A stretch of DNA of 64,000 bases from Mixophyes australis (GCA_036250195.1 JAVHZZ010000009.1:41321824-41385823); one strand, 5' to 3'; counted from the stretch's first letter, positions 20,715-33,206 are shown. Made by a program: numbers and translations. Notes: a model not told the origin generated them from the letters alone.

Positions 20715-20754
20715 CTGAAGAGTTAAACACGGCAGCGCCGGGTACTTCAGCTAG
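20715..20754 (+). mobile_element. Helitron-like 3' terminus
   Basis: The sequence has a short GC-rich hairpin-forming tract (ggcagcgccgggta) followed by cttcag and CTAG at 20751-20754, with T as the next base. Helitrons end in CTRR preceded by a short hairpin and insert between A and T, so this fits. The 5' terminus (TC) and Rep/helicase are not visible, so the element is non-autonomous or truncated. Confidence 0.45.
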
Positions 20755-20761
20755 TGTGTAT

Positions 20762-20768
20762 GTATATA

Positions 20769-20807
<39 letters not shown>

Positions 20808-20808
20808 C
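20762..20808. repeat. (TA)n microsatellite
   Basis: A nearly pure TA run with two gta interruptions. Confidence 0.95.
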
Positions 20809-20809
20809 A

Positions 20810-21560
20810 AAACAATATATCACGTAGGGGTGTTTCAACAAATTATCAGTGGAATATAGAGAGCTGAAGATATCACAAGTCCAGATGAGAGAAGAGTCTT
20901 TAGTTAAAAAGTATTTTTATAAAGAACAAACACTTCCCATTTGCAGGCGGCTGCCAGTCCTCCAAAAACCAAGCGGTGTAGTAGGAGATAATCTAGAAAT
21001 GGAGAATGAAAGAGGACAAGGGCGCACAATAGTGTAGTATTATAATGTAAATTAGGGCCAAGGATGGTCCAAAGTAAAATGTAACCTTATCACCAGAGAG
21101 ATAGACCAAAGGTCTATGTGCAATATAAAGATCCAATTAATACACCAGACACTCTTGTGTGTGGATATGCGTACCAGAATGAAGATATTTAAGGCTTATC
21201 AAATTGGATATCCCAAAAGCAGGTCACACACTTTCCATATTTCCGCATATAATAGGTGCCTCAGGAATGGAGCAAAGATGGAAACTACAGATGTAATGTC
21301 TCAATAATACAATTTATTGGATGCACACTAGCTACTCACATGTAAAGTAGCAGATAACCAGCTTATCTGTACAGCAATCATGGATCAGCCAAATAACATA
21401 AAGTAATCCAGGATACATATGAATAGTAGTGATAACCTCTCAACACGTTTCGTCTGTGCCAACAGACTTCATCAGGAGAGGATAGAGTAAGAGATGGCAT
21501 ATCCGAATCCCTTAATATAACTCCTCACAGGTCAAATTCTTGGATTTATTTTGATGGGAC
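20810..21560 (-). mobile_element. Penelope-like (PLE) or related noncoding segment
   Basis: The region lacks coding potential but includes a hammerhead ribozyme-like core on the minus strand at 21436-21481. Such motifs are typical of the terminal pLTR regions of Penelope-like elements and of their short derivatives in amphibians. The assignment rests on that motif. I could not see an RT/GIY-YIG frame or the second pLTR, and the limits are estimates. Confidence 0.4.
21436..21481 (-). ncRNA. Hammerhead ribozyme-like motif (type I)
   Basis: On the minus strand, in order: stem I strand CCUCUC (21481-21476), CUGAUGA (21475-21469), one extra A (21468), stem II GUCUG/CAGAC (21467-21463 and 21556-type partner at 21456-21452) around a six-base loop, GAAAC (21451-21447), a GU spacer, the cleavage triplet GUU (21444-21442), then stem I strand GAGAGG (21441-21436). 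Stem I pairs perfectly. Stem III is only two base pairs, or can form between two molecules, as known for PLE hammerheads. The extra A after CUGAUGA departs from the consensus and makes activity uncertain. Confidence 0.65.
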
Positions 21561-21589
21561 AGGATAATAAGGTCATCACAAAGAATTTT

Positions 21590-22240
21590 TGTGATGACAT
21601 TATCAATTCACATTGATAAGCTGTCCATCTTCCTAGCCAATTTCCCATGGCACAGATTATGTAACTCAAGTAAGTGCTATTTTGAATGTAACCCCTTTTA
21701 TTTGAAACTGTTTGCTTGTTATGTCAATCTAATAATTGTTTATTTATTATTTTTTATATCTGTGTGCCCTGTACTTTTGTATATTCAAACTATAAATGAA
21801 TATGTTGGGTCCTTGATAATCTAACAAATCCATTAGCCTGTTAAGAGGAAAATAGCTCAGCCAAGTTAACACTTTGAATGCTAGTGTGTGATTTGTTGAT
21901 ACATTTGATTAACAAGCTGTGTGTGCTTGCATTTACATTTGTGTAATAGTCTGGAGGTGTGAAGAGTAAACCCGTTGCTTGCTGGTGTGGGTCTTGATAG
22001 TCTGTGAGCAGCTGGAAGCCTTGTGTGCCAGTGTGGGACAGTATATTAGGGTCCTATTGCCTGTATTCAATAGGTGATGGCATACCTGAAGTGTGTGAGG
22101 TGTGAGCGCTGATTGGGGCAATTCAGTAGGTCTATGACCTGTGTGAAGAGAGACTGCGGGCTGGAATCGTGTGACCTCATACAGCAAATCACCCCAAAGT
22201 TACGGCAGATGGGAGCGTGTTCGTGACAATATTATCCATT
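21590..22240 (+). other. Unassigned; possible LTR end at 22228
   Basis: About 21950-22228 is GT-rich and ends gtgttcgtgaca, resembling the gtgaca termini of the Gypsy LTRs in this window. No start, gag or partner LTR was found, so this is only a suspicion. Confidence 0.2.
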
Positions 22241-24313
22241 TCTCTGTGTGTAAATGGAAAACAGAAATACATCATAACATAACATCAAGTGTTTGAATCC
22301 CTGTTGGACCCAGGGGCAGGCTGGACTTTGTGTCAGGGGGGCACTTGCTCACCGGGCCAGTCCCATAGTGGGCTATCTTGGGTTGGGTCACTGGGCCACT
22401 TGCATTTTTTTTCCTTTAAAATGTTCCTAATAGGCTGCTGAGCGGAGTATTGCCCCCCGCATAAAAGTTTGCCAGCCCTTCTCTGATTGGACAAGAGCGG
22501 TGTACTTTTGTTTGTCTGCATCTCTAGAGCTGTACAATTCTACATATGGGGCTTTTTTAAGAGTAATTTACACTCAATTGGCAACCAAATCTGCTTCAGT
22601 TCGTATACCTAGTAAGTGGATCTTTATTATGGCTGTGGATCCTTATTACTGGCTCCTCAGTATAAGTGACTGCAGTATATTGCGAGATATATATGTATAT
22701 ATATATATATATATATTACATAGCACATACAGGGTAAGCAATCAGTCTGATTAAACCTGTGCACACATGATTCACTGGACATTGTTTTCAATCAGATGGA
22801 TTAAACCTTGTATTGTACCAGACAAATTTCATCAATCATTGTGTATTGTTTTCAATCAAACTGATTAATCCTTTAGTACTGTGCATAACTCACTGTACCT
22901 TATATTTAATTAGACTAATGACTGTTGCAAATGAGAAAACAGAGAAGTTTAAACTGGTGTAAACTTTCTTATCACACCGTGTTATTTGGTGACAGCATAC
23001 TAGAAACTCCTTTTGGGAAAATCCTTAGCATAACAAAGATGGTAACTACAGAAAAAGCATTGCATCAATCCTGTGATCTTTATTATATTGTTTTCTTAAT
23101 TATTTGCATGGGGAATCTATTACTGAAGAAACACAGCAAATCGTAAAACTAGTAGATGTGACCTACAGGGATAACCCCTTAAGGAATTAACCCTTGTAGG
23201 CGTTAATTGCTTTTTTGAGAGGAATTTGTCAGTGATTCCCTGGCCATGCTGTGCAGTTTTCTACTTCTGGTGCAACAGACTGGAAACATTTTATCCATAC
23301 TTGACAGCTTATTGATGGTTTCCTCCTGGAGTTCTCAGAGGGGAGGTGGGGGGGGGGGGGGGGTATGGGCAGATGGGGCGGGGCTTGCCGAATTGCTGCA
23401 TTTTAGCACCACCCTGTGACTTAATGTCGTGTGCGCATCATTTTACAGTTAGCGCAGGCCAAAATGATGCAATTTCCAGAGAATCGCCCCATTGTGGCTC
23501 GAATTCTAACCACTAAGCCACCATGCTGCCCTAATATAATTGTATTTAGTCTCTTGCTAATTATGGATTTGAAGCATGAATGTCCATACTTTTTCACCCA
23601 ACAGATGCAAGAGCTGGAAAAGACACATTTAGAGTGATGTTTCCAGCTTTGTGGGAGAGTGCATAGGCTTTTTCCTCCTGCACAATAGACTTGAATTTTC
23701 CATTACCTGCTCAGGTGGTGGAGATTGGGTTTCAAACTATGCTTTAAATAGAACACATATTACTGTAGTGCTCTAAACAGTCCCACTTAAATGATATAAA
23801 AGATAAACATTGGAAAAGAAAAACTTAACAGAAAGAATTAACAAATAAATGCTTAGTATAGATAAATTAATCTTCCCAGATTTAATTTGCAGAATTAACA
23901 TTCAGTCTGACATTTAGAATTTTTGCCATTCGAAGGATTTTCATGCTCACTTTTATAGGTGTTCCAAAACATACTGATTTTTAAATATGAAGCCTATAAT
24001 ATCTGGCACTACATGACTGGGAATGTCTTGTACTTACTGTTTACAGCAGTGGTAGTCACTTTTCCGGTGACAGTAATCCTGACAATAGTTACAGCAGAAT
24101 GAGATTGCCAGTTTTAAGGCGGCAATGCCACAACCTACGGCCTGTATAATGTATACAGGAGGCGGGTCCGACCATTGCCGGAAATCGCACTCTGCCCTTT
24201 GTAAATGATGAGATAACAAGTCGCTGCCATTTCTCCACTTGCAATTTATACCTGCCATTTAAAAGAAGTGTCAAACATACTGTGTATGTAAATTATGGTA
24301 TGTCTATATTCAC
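22241..24313. other. Unassigned DNA with simple repeats
   Basis: It contains a (TA)n run at about 22690-22716 and a G tract at about 23348-23363. Around 22310-22490 is a cac/ggg-rich interspersed-repeat-like stretch. No gene or RNA was recognised. Confidence 0.4.
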
Positions 24314-24380
24314 TAGAGATGGGCGTGCTCGGTTCCCCCAAACTTCCCCCCCGTACTGCCCGAACTTGAGGTATCTGAGT

Positions 24381-25172
24381 ATTATTATTATTATCATTTA
24401 TTTGTTAGGCGCCACAAGATTTCCGCAGCGCCGTACGCAGTACAAACAGTAGACTATACAGGGTGAAACAGTACAGAACAATAAACAAAAATACCAATAC
24501 TTCAGAAACTCCAGGCAGGTTGCTGCAATAAGCACGGAGCAGAAGAACAGGTGAGGAGACAGGAGGGAAGAGGGCCCTGCTCATGTGAGCTTACATCCTA
24601 AAGGAGGGTACACAGAATCAGGCACAAGGGGAGCCAGAAGAGAGAGGGGAGAGCGAGTGGCGGAGGTGAGGGGTTAAGTAGATGGTTGGTAGGCTATGCG
24701 GAAGAGGTGAGTTTTTAGTGCACGTTTGAAGCAGCACAAAAAAGGAGAGAGACGGATGGAACGAGGGAGGTTATTCCAGTGAAGGGGGGCTGCACATGAA
24801 AAGTCTTGGATTCTGGAGTGGGAAGAAGTGATAAGAGAGGAGGAGAGGCGGCGGTCATTGGCTGAGCGCAGGGAGCGGGCCGGAGTGTGTATGGAGAGGA
24901 GGTTAGAGATGTAGGGGGCAGTAGAGTGGGAGAGAGCCTTGTAAGTGGTGGTGAGGAGCTTGAAGAGGATTCTGTAGGGGAAGGGAAGCTAGTGTAGGGC
25001 AAGGCAGAGAGGGGAGGCAGAGGAGGAGCGGCGTGAGAGGAAGATGAGTCTTGCAGCCGCGTTGAGTATAGAGCGGAGCGGAGAGAGGTGGGAGTGGGGG
25101 AGGCCAGTGAGGAGAAGGTTGCAATAATCCAGGCGGGAGATGATGAGTGCTTGGATGATAGTTTTGGTGGCA
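24381..25172 (-). mobile_element. L2-like LINE, 5' truncated, inserted in hAT copy 3
   Basis: The 3' tail is (aat)n preceded by gcgct/gtggcgcct-type sequence. The minus-strand body encodes the C-terminal part of L2 ORF2 with frameshifts: a IISRLDYCNLLLTGLPHS motif followed by LNAAARLI (about 25050-25130), then HWNNLPRSIR and FKRALKTHLF near 24720-24780. The insertion splits the hAT promoter end; tgagt on the left and taccgagccg on the right would be continuous without it. Confidence 0.85.
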
Positions 25173-25439
25173 TACCGAGCCGAGCAGGCAAGCAAGCGAG
25201 GCAAACGTCATTGTGACGTCGCCGGATCTCGGAGCTCGGTTCTCGCGATGTTTCAAATGCATAACTACCCGCCTCCACAGCAATCTGGCGCCATTTGACA
25301 GAGGGAGAGAGAAGGGTTAGGTCGCAGGCAGCATTAGAGTAGGGAGAGAGCACTTATTACAGTACTTATTACAGCACTTCTTGCAGTACTTCTTACAGCA
25401 GGAAGAGAGGAGGATAGAGGAGGCAATTTTGCAAACATT

Positions 25440-25845
25440 AGCAAATGTTTGGGGTGTTATATTCCCTCCTCAAGAAACTATTTTCTGCCTGCAGAAATAG
25501 TAATATACCAGCAGTATATATTTTGAAAATTGCACTACAAGTGCTTGGGGTGTGAAATAAATCTATTTTCTGGTGCTAAAATTATTAGATACCAGCACTA
25601 TATTATTCTGAATTTGCACTAAAAATGTTTGGGGTGTCAGATATTCCCCTCTTTAAAAAAAACTATTTTTCTGTTGCTGAAAGTATTATCTAGCAGCACT
25701 ATATATTTCTGAATTTGCAGTACAAGTGTTTGGGGTGTCAGATATTCCCCAGTTCTAAAAAAGTCCTTTTCTGGTGTTGAAAATACTATATACCAGCAGT
25801 ATATTTTTCTGAATTTGCACTACAAGTGCTTGGGGTCTCATTGAA
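25440..25845 (+). repeat. ~100-bp tandem array upstream of hAT copy 3 coding region
   Basis: About four units contain ttgcactacaagtgcttggg, then a gtgtcagatattcccc tract, ctattttctggtgctgaaa and a taccagcactatat tract. It lies between the promoter end and the first ATG at 25846. Copies 1 and 2 have unrelated arrays in the same place. Confidence 0.85.
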
Positions 25846-26746
25846 ATGGATTCACAGCAGTCCACATATGAGCAGGAACAGCAAGCAGCTGCTGGCACCA
25901 GTCCTGATGGTAGTCTTCCCTGTACGTCATCTGGTAAAGCCTATATAAAAGTACATAGTCTATTTAAGTCAGCGAAAAAAACACACAAAAAAAAACCTTT
26001 TACCGTGTTGAAGCGAAAAAGAGCTGTAACTGAAGAAAAGTTAACTGCCGATAAAAAAAAAATTGCCAACATGCCATTCTACACACGCAGTGGCAAAGAA
26101 AGAATGAGGCCTTCGCCCCCTATTCTCTATTAGTGCCAGATCGAAAAATGTTACTGAGCCATCTTCTTGTAAGGTCACTCGTGACCAAGCAAGACCAAGT
26201 AAATTGGAGTCCAAAAGTGGTGCACAACTACTGTTACGCATGAAAGCCGAGCTGCAAGAAAACAGTAAGGCATTAGAGGAAAATGTATGCTCAGAATCAG
26301 AAATGACACCAATGCTTGAGGAGAGTCCATCCACGAGTGGTATGTGTAATTGTGACCATTCTGTTAGTGTACTCATAAAGAAGGGCCTTTTCAGCATTTC
26401 TGCTGATGTGTGCCTGAACAGCCCGAGTGTAAACGGTGATACACCAATTAAGGATGCCACTTTGAATTAGAAGAGGATGAGGTGGAGATTTGTGTAGGCG
26501 ACGAGGGTGCTAATGACGATGTTGATGAGGATGAGGTTGTTTATGTAAGTCCTGCACCAGTGGCAGCAGTTCTGGCACGTGACCAGAAATAGGCCATTGT
26601 TATGCCTGTGCATAAAACCAAAAAAGCCACTTCTTATGTGTGGAATTATTTCTACCCAAATCCTGACAACAGTTGTATTGCCATTTGTAGTGTATGTCAA
26701 GCCACAGTTAGTCAAGGGAGGGACCTTAACCATCTTGGAACCTCAT
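25846..26746 (+). pseudogene. hAT copy 3 transposase, N-terminal part
   Basis: The ATG at 25846 opens MDSQQSTYEQEQQAA. The frame includes a lysine-rich segment and ANMPFYTRSGKERMRP, cognate to ANMPFTTRSGKERLRP in copy 2. It stops near 26131. Acidic linker fragments follow, and at 26602 the BED-finger start reads MPVHKTKKATSYVWNYFYP, then CIAICSVCQATVSQG and HLGTS. The Gypsy LTR begins at 26747, just before the histidines that would complete the zinc finger. Confidence 0.85.
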
Positions 26747-27805
26747 TGTCACACGCCGGTCCCATAGTTAGGTGCCGGCGCTGTGACTTTCCCTTTAAGA
26801 ACCATGATTCTGCTTGCTTCTGCCTCAGAGACATTACTTTCACAGGTGTTCCTGGTTACTGTGATCTGGACCTCCTCCTGAACCTCATTGGTCCTGAAGC
26901 ACTATATTAACCTCCCAAAGTTATGGGCTCATTGCCTGTTACTCTGGATGCATTTGGATATGGCTGTATACCTCTCCTTCCGTGTGTCTGTTACCTGCTC
27001 TCTGGACTGAACTCCTTACTGCTGTTCACCTGCAAGCTGCAAACTCCTCACTGCTGTTCACCTGCAAACTGCAAACTCCTCACTGCTGTTCACCTGCAAG
27101 TTGGAACTCCTCTCCGCTATTCATCTTCACGCTGAACGATTATTGTGAGTTGTTGCTAAACCTGTGCCTTATCTATTGGTTCACCTTTACGTCTGGCTGG
27201 CTAAGATCGCTGCATCTCGCTGTAAGAGCTACTATCAAGTTACTTGTCACCTGTAGTTCTACGTCAGACACGGGTTATCCTTACTCTGCTGTTACCTGTT
27301 TACTGGACTGTTATTGTGAACTACTTGTTGTGCCGGTGGCTAGTACTTGGGCTCAAGTCAGGTGTCTCTGTTCATTTGCTTCATACTACAGTGAACTTAC
27401 CATTGCAGTTACAACGAATCCTGCTACCTGTAGTTCAACGCATGGTTCAGATACTACTCACGTCTCTGCTACTTCTAGGCAACATTCTACTGCACGTGCC
27501 ATTGTTCATCCAAGTCCTTGGGTGATGTTTAACGCTTGCTGTTCTACTTAATATGAATTACAGTGTTTCCAGTACCACCTGCTATGTTGAGTCATCTCTA
27601 CTCTCGGATCAGCTAGTTCTATATACTACTCTGTTTGGACTGTAAGCTGCACCAGTGATTCACTTTCATCTGCTTTGTGGTTCTCTATTGGATCCTAGTG
27701 TTCTTGTTTATCATCGCTGCGTTGAACTGTATATCATCTCATCTCATGCTGTTGCCAAGGGTTACAGACTATGAAGTAGCATATGTGATTAATGTCTGCA
27801 TTACA
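26747..27805 (+). repeat. 5' LTR of the chromodomain Gypsy element
   Basis: It begins TGTCACACGCCGG and ends GTCTGCATTACA. It differs from the 3' LTR by scattered substitutions and by a different number of short aactcctcactgctgttcac units near 27030-27100. These differences indicate a moderately old insertion. Confidence 0.92.
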
Positions 27806-27854
27806 ACGAATTGCCGTGTACTCATCTTTGCGAATGTATATATAACGGGCCTAA

Positions 27855-28814
27855 ATGTCTGATCCCCCGGTGGAGCCTTCTGCGAAGGATATGCTACAGC
27901 ATCTAATTGCTCAAGTTGAACAGCAGGACAACGCACAGCGTCAGTTGCTACAATGTCTACAGACACTTGCTGGGCGTCTGGACACGCTTCAAACAAATCA
28001 ACCAGCAGTGCCTGTTTCTCCTCCTGAGCAACCTTTGGGACATCAGGCCTCCCTTGTGACTTCCTCTACGCTCAGGTTACCTACTCCAGCCAAGTTTGAT
28101 GGAGACCCTAAATTATGTCGTGGCTTTCAGTGTTCAATTTAGTTTGAGCTTCAACCGCAAAATTTTCTCACTGATAGAGCTAAAGTGGCCTATGTGGTCT
28201 CGCTACTAAATGGCCAAGCCTTAGCCTGGGCCTCCCCACTGTGGGAGAGGGATGATCCTCTTCTTTCTAATTATGCATCCTTTTTGTTGACGTTCCATCG
28301 GATTTTTCATGAACCTGGCCGACTCTCCTCCGCCTCCATGGCTTTACTCCGTTTACGCCAAGGAAATCATTCAGTGGCACAATATGTCATTGAATTCCGC
28401 ACTTTATCTTCTGAATTGTCTTGGAACGATGAAACATTAGTGGCTGCTTTCTGGCAGAGGTTATCTGACTGCATAAAAGACGCATTAGCCGCCCATGAAC
28501 TTCCTACTACCCTGGATGCCATAATATTGTTATGTAATAAAGTGCATCTACGCTTCAGAGAGAGAACAGTGGAGAAGGAGGTAGCTCGTCGTCTAATCCA
28601 TGGGCCCATGCCACATCCTGTCTCACATTCTTCTATAATTGATGAGCCCATGCAAATTGGGAGATCCCGGCTGACCCCTAAAGAACGTGACCGCAGACGC
28701 CGAGACAAGATAAGTATCTATTTTGGTGACTCGGGTCACTTCTTAAATTCTTGTCACAAGAGCCGGGAAGCGCCAAACCCTGATCTGTTCTGGGGAGGTC
28801 AGATTGGGGCTTGA
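27855..28814 (+). pseudogene. Gypsy gag
   Basis: The ATG at 27855 opens MSDPPVEPSAKDMLQHLIAQ and a coiled-coil-like QVEQQDNAQRQLLQ. A TAG at 28140-28142 sits where a Gln codon would be expected, and the same frame then continues through the capsid-like domain to 28814. The C-terminal zinc knuckle is damaged: the DSGHFLNSC part remains but the first two cysteines appear replaced by Ser and Phe. Gag normally forms the particle shell and packages RNA. Confidence 0.88.
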
Positions 28815-31800
28815 AGAAACCTCCTCTTCTGCTGCTTGTACCATTCCTGTTTCTCTACTATGTGACTCTAAAAGACACTCTACCCAAGCTTTAATCGATT
28901 CTGGTGCTGCCGGGAACTTTATTTGGCAAGGTCTAGTTACTCAATGGTCCATTCCCTTTGTTCCTTTAGAAACTCCTGTCGTCATTATAGCTATTGATGG
29001 ATCTCAGCTTTCAAAAGGGGTGATTCGGACCCGGACCAAGCCTCTTCTCCTCGATGTAGGAGCATTACATTCTGAATGTATCTCCTTCCTAATATTGCCT
29101 TGTACCTCATCCCCAGTCATCCTGGGCCTTCCACGGCTCCAACTCCACTCGCCACAACTAGACTGGATTACGTCTGAGATCTTATCCTGGGGTTCTCGGT
29201 GCCATTCAGATTGTTTACCCAAAGTAAGACCACTCCGTTCCTCCGAGGTCATTTCACCATCAGTTCCTTCTATGTTACCTCCTCTATATCAATCACTTGC
29301 TGACGTCTTTGATAAAATTTGTGCAGAGACTCTGCCACCTCATCGTCCATGGGATTGCCCCATAGAATTAATTCCTGACAAAGTTCCACCTAGAGGTCGA
29401 GTTTATCCTCTCTCTCAACCTGAAACTGAAGCTATGTCCATTTATGTCAAAGATAACCTCCAAAGAGGCTTTATCAGACCATCTGTCTCACCAGCTGGGG
29501 CTGGCTCCTTTTTTGTAAAAAAAAAAGACGGCTCGCTTCGTCCCTGCATTGACTATCGCGGCCTTAATCTGGTGACCATCAAGAATCGCTATCCTATTCC
29601 TCTGATTACTGAGCTATTCGACCGAATTAAAGGAGCTAAGATTTTCACGAAGCTGGATCTCAGAGGTGCCTATAATCTAATTTGTATTCGGTCCGGAGAT
29701 GAGTGGAAAACCGCTTTCAATAGCCGCGATGGACACTACAAATATTTGGTGATACCATTTGGACTTTGTAATGCCCCAGCAGTTTTTCAAAGTTTTATTA
29801 ATGAGATATTTCGGGATCTTCTCTACTCCTACGTTGTTGTGTATCTAGACGATATTCTCATTTTTTCTAAGACTCTGGATACTCATAGGGAGCATGTGGC
29901 CGAAGTACTAACTAGGCTTCGCAGGAATCATCTGTACTGCAAGTTGGAGAAATGTTCGTTTGAAGCAGCTTCTATTCCTTTTCTAGGTTTCATCATTTCC
30001 GGATCAGGTCTACAGATGGATCCAGAAAAGGTTCACTCCATTCTAGACTGGCCCGCTGCCAGCTACACTCAAAGCCATTCAACGCTTTCTAAGCTTTGTA
30101 AATTACTACCGACAGTTCATCTTAAATTACTCCAGCATAGTGGCTCCCATTATAGCCCTCACCAAAAAAGGGGCTAACCCAAAGAAGTGGCCAGTGGAGG
30201 CCTTATTGGCTTTCTCTTATCTCAAAAAGGCTTTTTCTTCAGTGCCCATTCTCCAACAACCAAATCTTTCACAACCATTCTTCTTAGAAGTGGATGCATC
30301 AGTAGTTGGTGTTGGAGCAGTCCTCTCCCAACGGTCATATACCAACCGCCTGTTGTCGTGTGCTTTTTTCTCTCGAAAGTTTTTACCAGCAGAACAAAAT
30401 TACACCATCGGTGACAAAGAATTACTAGCTATGAAGTTGGCATTATCTGAGTGGCGATACCTCTTGGAAGGGGCTCAACATGTAGTAACGTTTTTCACTG
30501 ACCATAAAAATTTGCTGTATCTACAAACGGCACAATGTCTCAATCCTCGACAAGCTCGATGGTCTCTTTATTCTCTCGTTTTAATCTCCATGTCACTTTT
30601 AAACCTGGACATTTGAATAAAAGAGCGGATGCTTTGTCTCGAACCTTTGATATTTCAGCAGATTCAGATCCATTTACTAATTGCCCCATCTTGGATCCTA
30701 AGTGCTTGCTAGCTTCTACTGTGTCTCAATCTCCTCCTCCTGGTAAATCTTTTGTTCCAAAAACACTCCGGAAGAAATTATTACGTTGGTACCATGCTTC
30801 TAAATTTTCTGGCCATACAGGGTTTCAGAAAACCTACGAGTTAATTTGCCGCTCCTATTGGTGGCCATCCATTCGTGGTGATGTTAAGGACTTTGTTGCT
30901 TCCTGTGATGTTTGTGCACAGCAGAAATCTTCTCGCCTGGCTCCTATGGGACCTCTGTTACCCCTTTCTATACCTTCCAAACCATGGACTCACATCAGCA
31001 TGGATTTCATAACTGATCTCCCTACCAGTAGAGGTCATAATACAGTCTGGGTCATGATGGACCGCTTTTCAAAGATGGCTCATTTTGTACCACTTGTGGG
31101 CTTGCCTTCTTCCTCTATTCTGGCGCAACACTTCATCCAAGAAATTTTTCGACTGCATGGGTGCTCTCAAGAGATTGTTTCTGACAGAGGAGTGCAATTT
31201 ACCTCCAAATTCTGGCGAGCTTTGTGTAAGGCACTAGGAGTCCAGCTCAACTTCTCATCCGGATTTTATCCACAATCTAATGGGCAGACAGAGAGAGTAA
31301 ATCAAGACCTTGAAACCTTTATTCGTATGTTCTCTTCTGCTTCACAAGAAAACTGGATGGATCTCCTACCATGGGCAGAGTTTGCTCATAATAACTTGTT
31401 TCATGAATCTAATTCTTCTACTCCATTTTTTATTGTATATGGGTTACACCCTAATTTGCCCAAGTTTTCAGCCCTCTCCCCACCCATGTTCCTGCTGCCA
31501 CAGAACTCCTGCGGAACTTTTCTTCTACCTGGTTATATCCCAACTCAAGAAAAATTCTGCCCGCTATAAGACAGCGGCAGACAAGAAACACAGGGCCGTA
31601 CCGGCTCTTAAAGTGGGTGATAAAGTCTGGTTATCTACCCAGAACATTCGTCTTAAAGTTCCTTTAATGAAGTTCGCTCCTCGATTCATCGGACCGTATA
31701 CAATTTTGAAAGTCATCAATCCAGTGTCCTTCAAATTAAAGTTACCAGCTTCAATTCATATTTAAAACTCCTTCCACATTTCTCTGTTGAAACCAGTAAT

Positions 31801-32050
31801 TATTAATCGTTTCTCATCTGCAACATCTTCATCAACAGTACCAGAATTCTCTCAACATGAGGACTTTGAGATCACTCAAATTCTGGATTCAAAGGTGGTT
31901 CGAGGATTAATCAAATAATTAGTGGATTGGAAGGGATTCGGTCCTGAAGAGCGGTGTTAGGTAAATGCTTCTGACATCAATGCTCCTGCACTATTACGCA
32001 AGTTTCATATCAAGTTTCCACGGAAAGTCATCGCTAAGTGTCCAGTGGCC
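28804..32050 (+). pseudogene. Gypsy pol: protease, RT, RNase H, integrase, chromodomain
   Basis: Pol overlaps the gag end in another frame, so it was probably expressed by frameshifting. Visible domains are an aspartic protease (LIDSGAAGNFI, about 28890), RT (catalytic YLDD at about 29845, VVVYLDDILIFSK), RNase H (EVDASVVGVGAVLSQ; ITDHKN-like at 30490), integrase zinc finger (H..H, CDVC at about 30910), and integrase core with D at SMDFITDLP, VSDRGVQF and TERVNQDLE. The C-terminal chromodomain remnant (LVDWKGFGPEER, about 31920) marks it as a chromovirus. Frameshifts lie near 30060, 30540 and 31490-31560, with stops in the chromodomain. Confidence 0.9.
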
Positions 32051-32070
32051 ACTTTTAAAAGGGCGGGTAC

Positions 32071-33131
32071 TGTCACACACCGGTCCCATAGTTAGGTGCC
32101 GGCGCTGTGACTTTCCCTTTAAGAACCATGATTCTGCTTGCTTCTGCCTCAGAGACATTACTTTCACAGGTGTTCCTGGTTACTGTGATCAGGACCTCCT
32201 CCTGAACCTCATTGGACCTGGAGCACTATATTAACCTCCCAAGTTTATGGGCTCATTGCCTGTTCTTCGTGTTACTCTGGTTGCATTTGGATCTGGCTGT
32301 ATACCTCTCCTTCTGTGTGTCCGTTACCTGCTCGCTGGACTGAACTCCTTACTGCTATTCAGCTGCAAGCTGCAAACTCCTCACTGCTGTTCACCTGCAA
32401 ACTCCTCACTGCTGTTCACCTGCAAGTTGGAACTCCTCTCCGCTATTTATCTGCACGGTGAACGAGTATTGTGAGTTGTTGCTAAACCTGTGCCTTATCT
32501 ATTGATTCACCTTTACGTCTGGCTGGCTAAGATCGCTGCATCTCGCTGTAAGGGCTACTATCAAGTTACTTGTCACCTGTAGTTCCACGTCTGACACGGG
32601 TTATCCTTACTCTGCTGTTATCTGTTTACTGGACTGTTATTGTGAACTACTTGTTGTGCCGGTGGCTAGTACTTGGGCTCAAGTCAGGTGTCTCTGTTCA
32701 TTTGCTTCATACTACAGCGAACTTACCATTGCAGTTATAACGAATCCTGCTACCTGTAGTTCCACGCATGGTTCAGATACTACTCACGTCTCTGCTACTT
32801 CTAGGCAACATTCTACTGCACGTGTCAGTGTTCATCCAAGTCCTTGGGTAATGTTTAACGCTTGCTGTTCTACCTAATAAGAATCACAGTGTTTTCAGTA
32901 CCACCTGCTATGTTGAGTCATCTCTACTCTCGGATCAGCTAGCTCTATATACTACTCTGTTTGGACTGTAAGCTGTACCAGTGATTCACTTTCATCTGCT
33001 GTGTGCTTCTCTATTGGATCCTAGTGTTCTTGTTTATCATCACTGCGTTGAACTGTATATCATCTCATCTCATGCTGTTGCCAAGGGTTACCGACTATGA
33101 AGTAGCATATGTGATTAATGTCTGCATTACA
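32071..33131 (+). repeat. 3' LTR of the chromodomain Gypsy element
   Basis: It begins TGTCACACACCGG after a purine-rich aaaagggcggg tract and ends TCTGCATTACA. It matches the 5' LTR over its whole length. Confidence 0.92.
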
Positions 33132-33206
33132 TTACATGCATGTTTTATTGATGCCTGTAAGCCGTGAACTTATCCTAAGAGTATTATTGTGTTCTGCCTC
33201 CACCAG

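Larger units (their letters stand above)
26747..33131 (+). mobile_element. Complete chromodomain Ty3/Gypsy retrotransposon
   Basis: Two near-identical LTRs of about 1.06 kb flank gag and pol with the order PR-RT-RH-IN-chromodomain. It lies inside the BED-finger region of hAT copy 3. The left flank (cctcat) and right flank (ttacat) do not give an obvious target duplication, so the edges may have been altered. The element has several stops and frameshifts and is not autonomous. Confidence 0.92.

Noticed and set aside
24715..25353. A Ser/Pro/Leu-rich 212-codon minus-strand frame
   Set aside because: It overlaps, in shifted frames, the L2 ORF2 C-terminus and its flanks; the real family motifs (RLDYCN, LNAAARL) are split between frames, so this is a broken LINE, not a new gene.
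28367..28708. Minus-strand frame opposite the Gypsy gag
   Set aside because: It lies wholly antisense to the supported gag frame and has no recognisable domain.
27855..32050. Treating the Gypsy gag and pol as an intact coding unit
   Set aside because: A TAG in gag, lost knuckle cysteines, at least three frameshifts in pol and stops in the chromodomain make it nonfunctional.
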